Below, piece by piece: positions 37,123 through 48,609 of a stretch of DNA of 64,000 nt (position 1 is the stretch's first letter; every line of letters begins with the position of its first letter). The stretch comes from Helopsaltes ochotensis (Eukaryota; Chordata; Aves; Passeriformes; Locustellidae). Location: NCBI GenBank assembly GCA_013400155.1, contig VXBM01000882.1, positions 21,880-85,879 on the forward strand, in the 5' to 3' direction. A program made the translations under genes and the position numbers. The notes beneath the pieces are model-generated. The model was given only the letters and a program-made list of their open reading frames with translations, ran no database searches and had not been told where the DNA came from.

Positions 37123-37783
37123 ATTCTTTTATTTATTACAAATTAAACAGAGTGTAGGATACTGAGAAATAAGAACACATTTACAATCAGCTTCCCTCAG
37201 CCTCAACTTCAATCTCAATTCTTCTCATTTCCTGAGCTGTGCAGGGGAACAGGGAATGGGGGTTGCAGTCAGTTCATAATACTTTCTTCCTGCTCCAGAG
37301 TGGGATCTTTCCTGTGGGAGACAGTCCTCCATGAGGTGTTCCAATATAGGTACTCTTCATAGGTTTGGTTCTTTGAGAGCAGGCTGCCCTGGTGTAGATC
37401 CCCCATGGCTGCAGCTCCTGCCAAGAGCCTTCTCCAGCACAGACGTTGTGAACCGTAGCTTCCTTCAGGCTACATCCGCCTGCACTGGCATGTGCTCTGT
37501 GGGCTGCAAGTGAATTTCTGGTGCTTGTAGCACCTCCTTCTCCTCCTTGCTCAATGGCTTTGGGGTCTGCAGAGTTGTTTGCCTCAGTTGTTCTCGCCCC
37601 TCTCAGCTGCTGCGCTGTGTTCTTTACCCTTTCCTAAACACCTTATAGCAGAGGCATCGCCAGTATGGCTGAGGGGCTCAGCTTTGGGCAGCAGCAGGAC
37701 CATCTTGGAGCTGACTGGAACTGGCTCTGTCTGACGTGGGGACAGTTTCTGGTGTCTCTCACAGAGCCCTGCAGCTGAGCCCA
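37123..37783 (-). mobile_element. LTR of an avian endogenous retrovirus (family A), left end missing
   Basis: Begins with TTTATTACAAATTAAACAGAG, the part of family A that holds the minus-strand poly(A) signal. It runs through repeated CTGCTCCAG / GGGCTGCAG / TCCTCCATG units to a tail reading GACAGTTTCTGGTGTCTCTC, then ACAGAGCCCTGCAG. The tail corresponds to the end of the copy at 9188-9768. The usual start of the LTR is absent and a CR1 3' end sits at that edge, so the copy is truncated there. Open frames are shadows. Confidence 0.6.
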
Positions 37784-40359
37784 CCTCAATTCAATGACCT
37801 TCTTAGCAAAGGAACATACAATGAATTTAATTAATACTTCATATGTAATGCATACCTGAAGTATTTGAAATGCTCTCTCATCCGCTTTTCCTTGGAGGCT
37901 AATCCTAACTCTATAAAACATTCTCCCTTTAATATTTTCTATTTTTGCAAAACAAAGGGAAAACAAAGGGCATGTCAGTGAACTTTTATTCTTATTACAT
38001 TGTGCTACTGATAGTGATCTGGATATTAAATGAAAGCAGAGGCATCTTGCATGTTTTCCCTTTTAAGCAAGTAATTAGTATCATCCAGCTTGTTCATTCT
38101 TTCATTATATGAAATCAGCAGTTTGCTAAGATGTTGTCTTTCTATATATAAAAACTGTTGATCTTTCTTGACAAGAGAATTTTGTCTGTTTTGATACCTG
38201 GTCAAAGGAGAAGCATTAGAAGGTGATTCATTGTGGATAAAGTGCTTTTCAAATGCTATAAAAATGCAGAGTGGGAGAACCCATGCATGTCTTGCCTTCA
38301 TACTTCTGAAATGTATCTGTGACTACTGAAAGAAGATCGGGAGTGTTTCAAGCAGTTTCAGGCTTTAAAAGTGAATTTCTGCTTGAAGTCTCCTGTTTCA
38401 CTAATGCAAACACAATTGTATTAATATGGTTAGGAAAGAATTATTTTTGGTGGTTTGCTTACCTATTTCTCTTCTATCAAGTACAATTCCTTGACAAGTT
38501 CTTAAACAAGTTGATACAAAATAGTTTACGGTATGTTGATGGAGAAAATGAGTAAAAAATCTTACCTTGAACTGTATATCATGTTTTGAAAAATCTTAGC
38601 TTAGAATTCAGAAGTTGATGTAAGTTTCCAGAATTTCCAAGAACATTAATTTTATTTTGGTCTGAAGCACACTGGCATGTGTCTCTAGATTGTGCAATAT
38701 TAAAATTCCTTGTTTTTCAGGTATTTCTTTGTCTCACATATGAGTGAGGATTGTGATGAGGAGTGGCATTTGTTGTATTTACTTTAGGAATGGAAGGAAA
38801 ATGTGACTGAGAAGGTAGTCCTAGGACAGCTTTACCTGTTGGCGAATAACCAAGTCTTAAGCAAAGGCTGCTGAATAAGATCACATTGTGAAGTAGTAGT
38901 TAAATCTTTTAAGTTTGTCCCTTCTGTCCCAATTTGGGAGATGCTGAGGGTGACAGCTGTGTGCAGAGGTTGGTGACAGCAATTCTGACATCTTGAGTTG
39001 TGGTTTTTTTTGCTTCCCTTGGTTTTTCTGTGCTTTCTCATGCATATCCTGAGGCTCACAAAAAATCTGAGGCTGGTTTTAGTTTCTATATGTTCTATAA
39101 TTTTTTGCCCAATCCCCCTAGAAATAATGCCCTTGTTTTTTCTTTGCATAAACCTGTATAATAATCTGTTTCCTTTCATCCTTCTGTTTATGATTTCCGT
39201 AACTACTATTGCTGTATGAGTTGCCTACTAAATACAATTGAATTCTTCCTTTATTGTTTAATGAATAGGGTTTGCTTATGGCTTGGCGCCATAGGGTTAT
39301 GGTTGTCTCTTGTTTATAGCCATTAGGAAACTGCAAGTTGTGTTGTGAACATGTTGGTCTCCAAAAGGGAAGAGTTTAAATGACAATACTTCACCCTCCA
39401 TTTCTTTGCTTTAAAAAACTTCAATTAATTAAAAACCAAAACCAACCAAAAAATCTGTCTACATGGTAAAACTTACCATACTTACAGAATTGACAGGGCA
39501 TTTGAAATATTTTGCTTTATTATCTTCCTTGGTACAGATAGTCTATCTTAAGATAGTAATTAGAACTTACTTTCCCAGTAGGAAACTCCTAAAAATGCTT
39601 CATGGGTCATCAGAATCTCTCAAAATAACCTTAGGTTCAGGTATTGAACGTTTTTCATATATCCTATTGCCCTTAGAAACCATCCTTTTAAGGAGACCTT
39701 AATATTACTTACCATTTTATTCTTCTAGTTAAATGGGAAAGCAATACACATTGTCTAATTTCAACATATTTGGGAAGAATTCAAAGAGTAAATCCTGTTA
39801 GAATCCAGTTTCACTGCTGTAATGCATACAAGAAAATTCAAATCACAGTCCTTTATTTTATGTATTAATATTGTTCTTCCTGTGATGGACTGGGCATTTG
39901 GTTTCTTTATAAAATATTTCTTTTAAAATAGGCATCATACTTATTCTCAGCAGAATAAGTTTTGGGAAAGGTTCATAAAAACAACATTAGGAGCAATCAT
40001 ATTTCTCTTTTTTAATTATTTCTTTGGTATTCATATCTGAGGCTTTTGTTGGTAGCAGAAGATAAGAATTTGCACAATATAAATTAAACCGAGAAGCCAG
40101 CTATATTTGAAAAGTTACCATTTTGATTTCTAAGAAATATGTTTAATACTACACCAAATCCAGAATGGGTTGCTGCCCAAGCAAGGGGATCCCAGCTGTA
40201 TGCTCACATCTTTCCTGTTGTGGTAGAGGGCCAGCAGTTGCCTGCTGGTACACTGGCCAATTGATCAGAAAATTAATACACTGCTGAGGTGGGTGTGGTG
40301 GGGGTGGCATCATCTTCCTGAACAAATGCAGAGCAAGAAGAGGAAAATACAAAAGTTAC
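37784..40359. other. No gene seen
   Basis: Non-coding, AT-rich. The minus-strand frame at 38301-38026 (91 codons) has a Leu-, Asn- and Lys-rich, coiled-coil-like end, but there is no supporting evidence that it is real. Confidence 0.5.
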
Positions 40360-40914
40360 AGTGGGTGATTGCAGGTTCTTTTCCATGGGGCAGTCTTGTA
40401 CTAGAGAGGGTTGTTGTGACCCAAGGGCAGGACCCAGCACTTGGCCTTGTTGAGCCTCATCCAATTGGCCTTAGCCCATTGATTCAGCCTGTCCAGAACC
40501 TTCCTGCCCTCCAGATCAACACTCTTACACCGCTTGGTGTAATCTCTGAACTGGCTTAGGGGACACTTGATCCCCTGGCCCAGATCTCCAAGGAAGATAT
40601 TGGATAAGTTTGTACCTGGCTTCATCCTCTTTGCGCCCTTCCTTCATGTATTTCTGTGCCTTGAAGAGACCTCTTGGGGTTGAACAGTCTCTGCTCTCTC
40701 AGCCTGTTCTGCTATGAGAGATACTCCAGTGTCCTCTGTATCTTCATGGCACTTGCTTGGCCTCTTCTCAGTATGTCCGCGTCTCTCTCACACTGGGGAG
40801 CCCAGCACAGGACACAGCACTCTGTGTGTGGCTTCACCAGCACTGAGGGGAAGAATCCCCCCATGACATCCTGGCTGTGCCTTGGCTCATGCAGCCAAAG
40901 GTACCATTAGTCCT
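40360..40914 (-). mobile_element. Two CR1 LINE fragments in swapped order
   Basis: On the minus strand 40570-40401 reads LSQFRDYTKRCKSVDLEG and, further on, NKAKCWVLPLGHNNPL, an internal segment of the CR1 ORF2 protein. Higher coordinates (40914-40630), which should be upstream in the element, instead match the more C-terminal segment: plus-strand blocks such as CTCTCTCAGCCTGTTCTGCT and GGGGAGCCCAGCACAGGACA are its reverse complement. So the C-terminal part precedes the internal part. This implies two insertions or a rearrangement. Neither is coding-competent. Confidence 0.75.
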
Positions 40915-40916
40915 TC

Positions 40917-41038
40917 TGGTGGGTTAGCCTTGGTTAAACACCAGGTGCCCATCCTAAACCACTCAGTCACTCCCTTCCTCAGCTGGACAGGGAAGGGAAA
41001 ATATAATGAGAGGCTCATGGGTCAAGATAAGGACATTT
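40917..41038 (-). mobile_element. LTR end fragment (family A)
   Basis: The block GGTTAGCCTTGGTTAAACAC, then CTCAGCTGGACAGGGAAGGG and ATATAATGAGAGGCTCATGG, is the terminal 120 bases of the family A LTR. It ends abruptly at about 41038. It directly follows the CR1 pieces. Confidence 0.6.
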
Positions 41039-44000
41039 CTCCTGCCTGTCAGGAGTCTTAGATAGCAGCACAGCACTCTGATGTGTCAGTCACTTGTCCC
41101 AGTCCAGTGTCATCTGCATTATACATCTCTTCCCAACCCCTAGATTATGTTTTGTGAGATATTTTTATTGATGTTGAGGATCAAGAGGTTGTCTAATTTG
41201 ATGGCTTCTTGCCGTGTGTGTTTTCCCATGAATCCGTGTCGTAGGTGGCTGCATATAGTGCTTTAATTAATCTCTAAGCAGATCCCACAACATATTGATT
41301 ATCCTGTGTTACTAGAAGCAAAGCATTCCAACTTTTAGGCCTAGCTGCAGCTCATTTGTTGAACTGGCTATTGTTTGTATACCCAGTTGTTGTCTAAGCT
41401 TTAAAGTTTCCCTAAGACAAAATGTGAACTTGGCTCTAGCTGAAGACAGAATGCAAAGAATCCTTGTTCATTTCCAGGACTTCAGTGCATAAGAACCAAA
41501 ACAGAGATTCAGGTATGAGAAATTACTATGTATGGTAGACTTGGATATTAATCCCCATGAATTTTGATCATCTTCTAATTTCTCTTTTCTTTGAAGGTAG
41601 TGGTTGCGGGTGTGGTTTCTGCTTCTGGCTTGTTCTCTTGGTACTATGTATAAAATGTTCTAGTGACTAAACAGAATATAAGAAAATACTATAATGTGCT
41701 TTATAAACTTGTGGTTAATACAGAACTTTATTTTTATGTAGGTGATTTTTGGAAATTAACTGAATTCTTTTGAAAGTAACACTTCTAGTTTGTATAGTAT
41801 CATGTAGTTATATTGTTACTCTGTTTTGCATTCTATTTTGAATTCCAGCTTCTTGCTTGTATCTCCTCCCCTGCCTCTCCTCCCCCCAGCCCCACTCTGT
41901 CTTCATGCTAGTTGCTTTAGGCTGTTGGTTTGGGTTTTTTTTTTTCTTCCTTATTTTTTGCTTTGAGTGGAGCATGTGGGATAAAATAACATGCTTGCAT
42001 TGCCCAATCTAATTTTCATCTCCCTTTCTCTACTTTCACTGTAGTCTTTGTCATTAATTATGTCTTTTTACTTTGTTAATTCCGTTCCCTTGGGATCTCT
42101 TACCCCAAATTGAAAGCATAACAGTGGTATCTAGATGCCCACATAATGAACCTTAATTATGTAATCTTATTACTGAATCTCTCATCGTCATCTCATAATT
42201 TTTTGTGTTGCATCATACCTAAAATTACATTGGAATAACTTCAGGATAGTGCCGTGTTAAAGTTTTTCCTCTCCTTTCCTTCCAAATGTAAAATTTCATT
42301 GTGCAGGATCTGTTCTGAAGTATTAGGTGCATTAAACTTTATATTTCATGTTCATCCAGTTGATAAACCTTAAAAAGCACTTGGGGATGAAATTGGACCA
42401 TTTTTAAGGAGAATATACAGATGTGTATTTATGTCACTACAGCTTAATTTCTTTTTTTTTTTTCTTTCTGACTGTTCCATATTATTGCTTTATCCCCTCC
42501 TCCTGTGGTCAGTCACAGATCATTATATATTCTCTTACATTAAGATTTGTTCTGGTGATTTTTGCTATTACCATGCTTAACTTGTAGCGAGAATTGAAAG
42601 CTTCTATAAAGAAGCACTTGTATTTTAGATGAGGAGGGGCTATTGGTCTGGTTTCTTAGTTCCTTTCTTTTATTTCTTTTATATTAAATAAATCTTGTTT
42701 ATTAAATTGTATACCATGTAGATGTTTGTAACAATCTTGATGTAACAGATCTCAGACTTAATGAAGACAGCATAAACAAAGCGTTTGTTCTTATTTCTAG
42801 TTATTGAAAAAGATCTTTTTTTCATATTAAAAAATAGAATATTGTAGTTCTGTGTATGTTACAACTCATTGTATTTTTCCTGTCCCTATTCTTCAGATTT
42901 CTTGCTTGTCAAGTGTATTTCCACTATGGTATGGGAAAAAAAGAATTTCTTGGGTAGTACAACTAAGGAAAAGTAGTAGAACTTCTGGTCAGGTAGTTTA
43001 CAAAGACACTGAACAGTTACTGTTGTGTGATTACTCCTTAAAGAGTGAAAGTAGTGAAGCCTTATGTTATTGTAGTTAACTTGTGTGAAGCATATAAACA
43101 TGACAAACTTGTCTTTTCTGTTTGTTTCTTTTTGAATGATTTCACAGCACAGTTCTTTATATGCGTTGCAGATTTGTATAGTTCACCAGTGAAAACGATT
43201 TAAATTACCTCTACTAAAGAAGTGGAGACATGAAACTTTACATTCAAAAAGAATTAATATTGTATCATTGCTTGCATTAATGGTTTTTGACAGCCTTAAC
43301 ATATTTTTGGCAAGCTGAAAACTAATATGTATTTATTTTCTGTTGTTTGTGACTAAATCTCTTTTGCTATCCTTCAGTGAATACAATTTGCAAGTTTGAT
43401 GTTGATTAACATAATCAGATTTTTAAATCTCGCAAATAGTCCAGTGCAAATCTAATCTAGCTGTTTAACAACAGGCAGTGACTGTTTAGCCTGTATGGCT
43501 TCTTAGTTTATGCTTAAGCACTTTTGATTTATAAGAAACCTTTTTGGTACATGTGCCCTGAAAGGGAAGTGGTTTCTTTTTAAATACATGGATTCTCATT
43601 GGTTTCATGTCAGAATCCTTATTTTCTATTTCATCCATATAAAAGTGTTGTGACTATGTCTTCCAGGGCTGGAAGATATTTTAATTTGGGTGGTTTTTTT
43701 CCTTATTAGTATTTATCCTAATGTAGAATAGACTATTTAGTATGGTCTATTTACACCAATTTAGAAGAATTATTACATAGTACAGTTAAAAGATTTTGAT
43801 TGTGACTGGAAACTTTTCCTTCTGCCAAAACTGGAATTCTCAAAAAATAAAAGAATACTAATATATATGTGTTCATTAAGACATTGTGTACGTTTCTAGC
43901 ATAATTGTTAAAGAATACTAAAATTTTGGAATTAAGTATCGCATCAACTGAAATGGGGAAATAAGCACAGTTGAAGTTAACAGGGGGGAGACTAATGGTT

Positions 44001-44636
44001 TATGCTGACGTACCCTCAGTGTATGAAAGGATAGAAAACAACTAACATAAAGCAGTCTGATGTCAACAGTTCTGGTTACTGTATTTCCAAAAATAATTTT
44101 TAGGTATCTGCTTCCTGAAATGGATATAAAAAGTAGCTAAAGTACATAAGGAGCAGATATTTATTAATGACATAATGGTTTATTACAGGTTGAATTAAAA
44201 GTAAAGTATTTTGCAAGTCTGCAGTATGTGTAGAAATATTTGGGGATAGTTAATAAAATGCACAAACCTTAATTCTTGCTATGTCAAGTTGGTACTTTTT
44301 TTTTCCTGTTGCAGAACACATTATACTGGTATTTGCATATGCGAAATATGCCATATTTTGCATTTTACATATTGAGGAGGTTTTATATTTCTTCCTATCA
44401 TGTAAAATATATTTGAAAATACATTTTGTATATCAAAATGAAATGTGTCTGTTTCTGATCTTGTATGCAGGGAAGGGAAGGAAAAGGAGGAATCAACAGG
44501 ACAAGTGCAATCTTAACTGGGTTGGGCTAAAGCTCATGAAATAACTTAATAATATATTAAAATGCCTCAACAGCGATTTGCTGAGAACTAATGCTCTAAT
44601 GTGTTAGTCATCCTTAAGCTCTTTCTATTTTTACAG
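41039..44636. other. No gene seen upstream of the PAM start exon
   Basis: AT-rich non-coding DNA with T-rich tracts near 41935 and 42452. No recognised exon or transposon. Confidence 0.5.
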
Positions 44637-45054
44637 ATTCTGAAGGATGACTGATGCTGGTTTCTGTGATGCCATTTGAACTCTCCAGCGCTGTGGATTT
44701 ATAAGTAAGGTGCAGATTTAACTGCACAACAGAAAGCATCAGGCGTGCTAGTCCTTTTCAGCTCCTTAAGTGGACAGAAGTACAGTATCATCTATCTGCA
44801 AGGGAAGATTCTTCAACAGCTTTTTATAGCTAATAAAAAAGACAACACAGTATCATCCACCTTCCTGATTTACAGTGCATCACCTTCCAAGACAGATGGT
44901 CTGTCAGAAGCTGGAGGATGCCCGCAGAGCACATAATAATGAAGTCATGAAATGATACTGCTGCTGCTGCCACCTGATTGTCAGGATCACAGCTGATAGA
45001 ACTGCACTGCCCTTTTTCTGCTTGCTTAATCAGGCCAAAAATAGCAGGGTGGAC

Positions 45055-45146
45055 ATGGCTGGCTTCGTTAACAATCTACTAATACTGATTCTTCTGTTTC
45101 AAAACATCTGTTTGGGTTTCAGAAGCCCACTTTCAGTCTTCAAGAG
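45055..45146 (+). CDS. PAM: PAM start-codon exon: signal peptide and propeptide
   Basis: Encodes 30 residues plus two bases of codon 31. It begins MAGFVNNLLILILLFQNICL, a signal peptide with a strongly hydrophobic core, then GFRSPLSVFKR, the short pro-segment of PAM that ends in a dibasic site. The ATG at 45055 has a good context (G at -3, G at +4) and starts the known MAG beginning of the family; an in-frame upstream TTG is not needed. The donor after 45146 is GTGGGT, phase 2. The 5' edge is unsettled: a strong pyrimidine tract ending in CAG gives an acceptor at 45033 (exon from 45034, 21 bases of 5' UTR). Weaker acceptors at 44636, 44760 and 44876 would give longer leaders. Confidence 0.93.
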
Positions 45147-46287
45147 GTGGGTTATACAGGAAAATATTATGTGTTTAATGCATGCAGTCACAATATTACA
45201 GAAGTACAAAAAAGCTTAGATAAAAATGTGTTATGATATTTGTTCAGTTTTGTTCATTGCTCTGAATTTTCTTTCTGCACTTTTGAAATGGAACTGTTGT
45301 CATACTAAAGACAGAAACTCGTATTTTATCCATAGGGTTACTCATTAAAGGTGATACATAGATAGAAGGATAAAATGGTGATTAATACAACTTATTTAGT
45401 TAACACTACAGCTGTATTTGAGGCTACACAGGGAGTAAATGTATTTTGGTTGCTGGAGTTAGCTTGCAGGATAAGATTATGCTTTAACAACAAAACATCA
45501 ACTAAGCTGAACAGTCCTGAGAAATGTAGGGGTTGTTTGAATTCAAAATTGCTTATGTAAACTTTAATGTAGGGCAGACTAGAGAAGTAGCCTCTTAGTT
45601 CCTGAAAAAAGGATTTTACTGTTATTGAGGTTGGGTACCATGTTACTTCTGTATACATGAATATACATAGTGAAAACTTGTATCAGTGTTACATCAGTGT
45701 TTCTCACATCTTGCTTCTCACTTTATAATGATGTACATTTTTTCTTGCAATTAGTTTATATATTGCATTCAACACAGAATTTGATATTAGTTTGATGTTG
45801 CCAAAGTTTACTGTTTTACTCTGCTAGTTGTAGTAGCATAGAAGTTGCTATAAATGCCATAGTATTTGAATTACAAGTTGCCCCTTTGAATGTAATTTAA
45901 ATTTAGTCTGTATAGAATTATAAGTCATAGTCTGAAAACACCCCAAAACTGGTGTGAATTATTAATAGTACTTGGCATATTGTAGCGAACTAATTCTCTG
46001 TACATTCATGTGCCTCAGTCAATTATTAGGATGAGATAATAGGTTACATTTTCAGGTAACATTTTCCAAACTATTTATCTGATTGCTCAGATCAGGAACT
46101 AGTTCAGTAAGTGCTGCATAACTTAAGATGTTTTCCTCAGCTTGTGATGGATTGAAATTTTCAGATCACTCCTGGAACTACTCAACATTGTCTAATTTCT
46201 TAACTAGTTCTGTACAGACCCTTCTTTTAAGAAAGCCATCACAAAAATCAATACTTAAAATAAATATCTTTCTTCCTTCTTTTCAAG
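45147..46287 (+). other. PAM: PAM intron after the start exon
   Basis: 1141 bases, GT-AG, phase 2, acceptor TCTTTTCAAG. No repeat recognised. Confidence 0.9.
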
Positions 46288-46408
46288 ATATAAAGATACT
46301 AGCAGATCTCTTTCCAGTGAATGCTTTGGAAGCGACCAGCCAGTGATTTCCTTTGGTCTGTCAGATTTTGCACTGGACATTCGCATGCCTGCAGTGACAC
46401 CTAAGCAG
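46288..46408 (+). CDS. PAM: PAM exon: start of the PHM domain
   Basis: 121 bases. The first base completes Arg31, then 40 codons follow, from YKDTSRSLSSECFG to SDFALDIRMPAVTPKQ. The last part is the conserved first strand of the PHM core. Cys43 (in SECFG) is the partner of a later PHM cysteine in the known structure. The exon ends in phase 0 with donor GTAAGA. The segment between the Cys and SDFALD is the variable part of this domain in other vertebrates and differs here too. Confidence 0.95.
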
Positions 46409-48551
46409 GTAAGAGAATTGCAGTTTTTGCCACTTCTTTCAATAAGCTAGGAAAACAAAGCCTTCTCTACAATATCACTCAAATAAAATGAACAAAAAGA
46501 CATCAAAAAGTAGCCTCAAAAGAGAGAAAAAAAAATTCATTGAATTAATCTAATTTTTAAAATGTTGTTTTCATAAACTGAATTGTTGAAGTTTTATAAT
46601 GAGAAATATTTCTAGCTGTGCTAGTAAGACATGGAGTTACAGTTTACACCAAATCTTGGATGATGCATCAGTGAATCTAATTACATTAGACTGTATGTTG
46701 CTGCAACTTCAGCAAGCTGAGAGAAAATAATCAAAAAGCACTTTAAAGGGGTAATACTTCTGACCCAGTATTTTTAACTCAAAATGCACCATGAAAGTTA
46801 CTATAGACAAGTTACGATTTTATACTCTTTAAAGTACAAAGTGTATTATATTCTACTGAGCCAAGTCAGTAAAAGTGAAGACAGTTAAGATTTGTAAACT
46901 TAGCATTAGCATTTTAAAGATTCACGTAAAGTATTGAGATTCCACCGTCATTTTCACATCTAATTTCATTAAGCAAGATAATGATTTTTTTTTCTTTTTG
47001 CAGTAAGCCATTGCAGGGAATTATAAGTATCATTAAGAGGTCTATATCTCTTTTCAAGGGCTGCAAATGCTTGAAAAGAGCAGCATATTGTGCTGCAGTA
47101 GTTGATGACTCATTGTTGCAGATAGCACTTTTTAAAGGAGTGAAGGAAAAATGAGGTTTTCAAGTTATTGGGGAAAACCCCTCTGGAACATGTAATTTAA
47201 AGCAAGAGGTGCAAAACAGAAATATGGTTTCTACTAGATCTTCATTGCAACAAAATATTAAACTTCTCCATCAGAAAGAGTGAAAAGTGCACTCAGTTCA
47301 CACATTTATAGTTATATGTTGTTGATTTTACCTGAGGAGTCATCAGTTGAACAGCTAGGAAACACATACAAGGAGATCAGTCCATTCAGATTCCTGTTAA
47401 AAAAACCCTTCTCTTTGTGTGTTGTATTGTCAAGGCTGGGGGAAAGGTTGCCAAAAACCTTGTATTTTTTTTAATGAGTTACTGGGCATGTTGAAGGGAT
47501 GGGAGGGCCAGGATTTGTCTTGCAGTTCATAACTGCAGTTGGTCCATGGGTGCATGAATGTCAGCCAACCCCTGACATGACTTAGGAGTGCTCTGCCTAT
47601 ACCTTAGTTGTGCATTCTTTTGGCACAGGTACTACACATAAACATTCATTAGAAACTGTTTAATTTCTACTGCAGTGTAAAGCATTGCTGCACTTGGCTT
47701 TCCAAGTTTGAATTTAAGGTCTTAAATTAGGTTGTGCTTTTTTAAAAAAAAAAATCTTTTGAACTCAGATTAAATAGAAAACATAGAATATTTCCTTTTC
47801 CATTTCTAGAAGGCTTTAGTATGTTAGCTGCATAAATGCATTTAACCACAGTACACAAAAGCATTCACATCAATTGTGTCGGTTAACATCTGTTCATTCT
47901 TCCCATTTTCTAAAGCAAAAACACCAAAAATGGTTTCTTATCTCTGCGAATCACTGCTGTGTGTAATCACTTATTGTTATCACCATTGTACCTTCCTTCT
48001 CAGTTGCATTTATTATTTACAGCTATCCACAGAGTTTTCTTTTAAATTAAGTTTGAAGTTATTCATAGCAGGAATTTTGTCTTTATGTTTATTTATGTTT
48101 AGATGTCCTTACGAAAGTGAAAACCTGTCAGATTTTGAGTTCATGGGTGTAGTGAAATTTCCAGTAGGTGATATATTTCCTATTCTAAACAGTCTGAGAA
48201 GTTGGGAAAAAAATTAAGAAAAAAGAGATCTGAAATAGTTAGTAGTATACCTACCAACCTAATAGTCACTTAGATAACCTTATAGCCTGATCTCTGTTAC
48301 ATGTAAATAAATTTTTGCATTGAATTTATTTCTTCTAGTGGTAAACCAGATAGTATACATTGTAGTTGCCCAAATATTTCAGTAAAGCATGTGATGTTTA
48401 ATCTAGATGATCTTATTATATGTATTAATTTGTTCAGCATTCCCATATTCATATTCAGGAAGTGTAGGGAATTTTTATGCTATGTTTCTAGTCTTTAAAT
48501 TCTCACTTTTCCCAATTTAAAGGTAATTTCTGTTCTCTTTTCTTTCAACAG
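46409..48551 (+). other. PAM: PAM intron
   Basis: 2143 bases, GT-AG, phase 0, acceptor TTTCAACAG. A 113-codon open frame at 47876-48217 is intronic and unrecognised. No transposon seen. Confidence 0.88.
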
Positions 48552-48609
48552 TCTGATACCTACCTCTGCATGTCAGTACCCCTGCCAGTGGATGATGAAG
48601 CCTATGTAG
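48552..48609 (+). CDS. PAM: PAM exon: PHM strand with Cys77
   Basis: 58 bases, 19 codons plus one base: SDTYLCMSVPLPVDDEAYV. Matches the conserved PHM block after the RMPGVTPKQ strand, including the cysteine (Cys77 here) that forms a disulfide with Cys122 in the known fold. Acceptor CAACAG, donor GTGAGT (strong), phase 1. Too short for open-frame detection; found by family recognition and phase. Confidence 0.95.

Noticed and set aside
38026..38301. Minus-strand frame with a coiled-coil-like end
   Set aside because: 91 codons without homology I can name, no promoter or splice context; probably chance.
45022..45054. In-frame upstream extension of the PAM start exon (11 codons from a TTG)
   Set aside because: The ATG at 45055 matches the known MAG start, has good context, and the extension overlaps a strong splice acceptor.
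47876..48217. 113-codon plus-strand open frame with hydrophobic stretches
   Set aside because: Lies in a PAM intron, AT-rich, no recognised domain and no supported splice sites.
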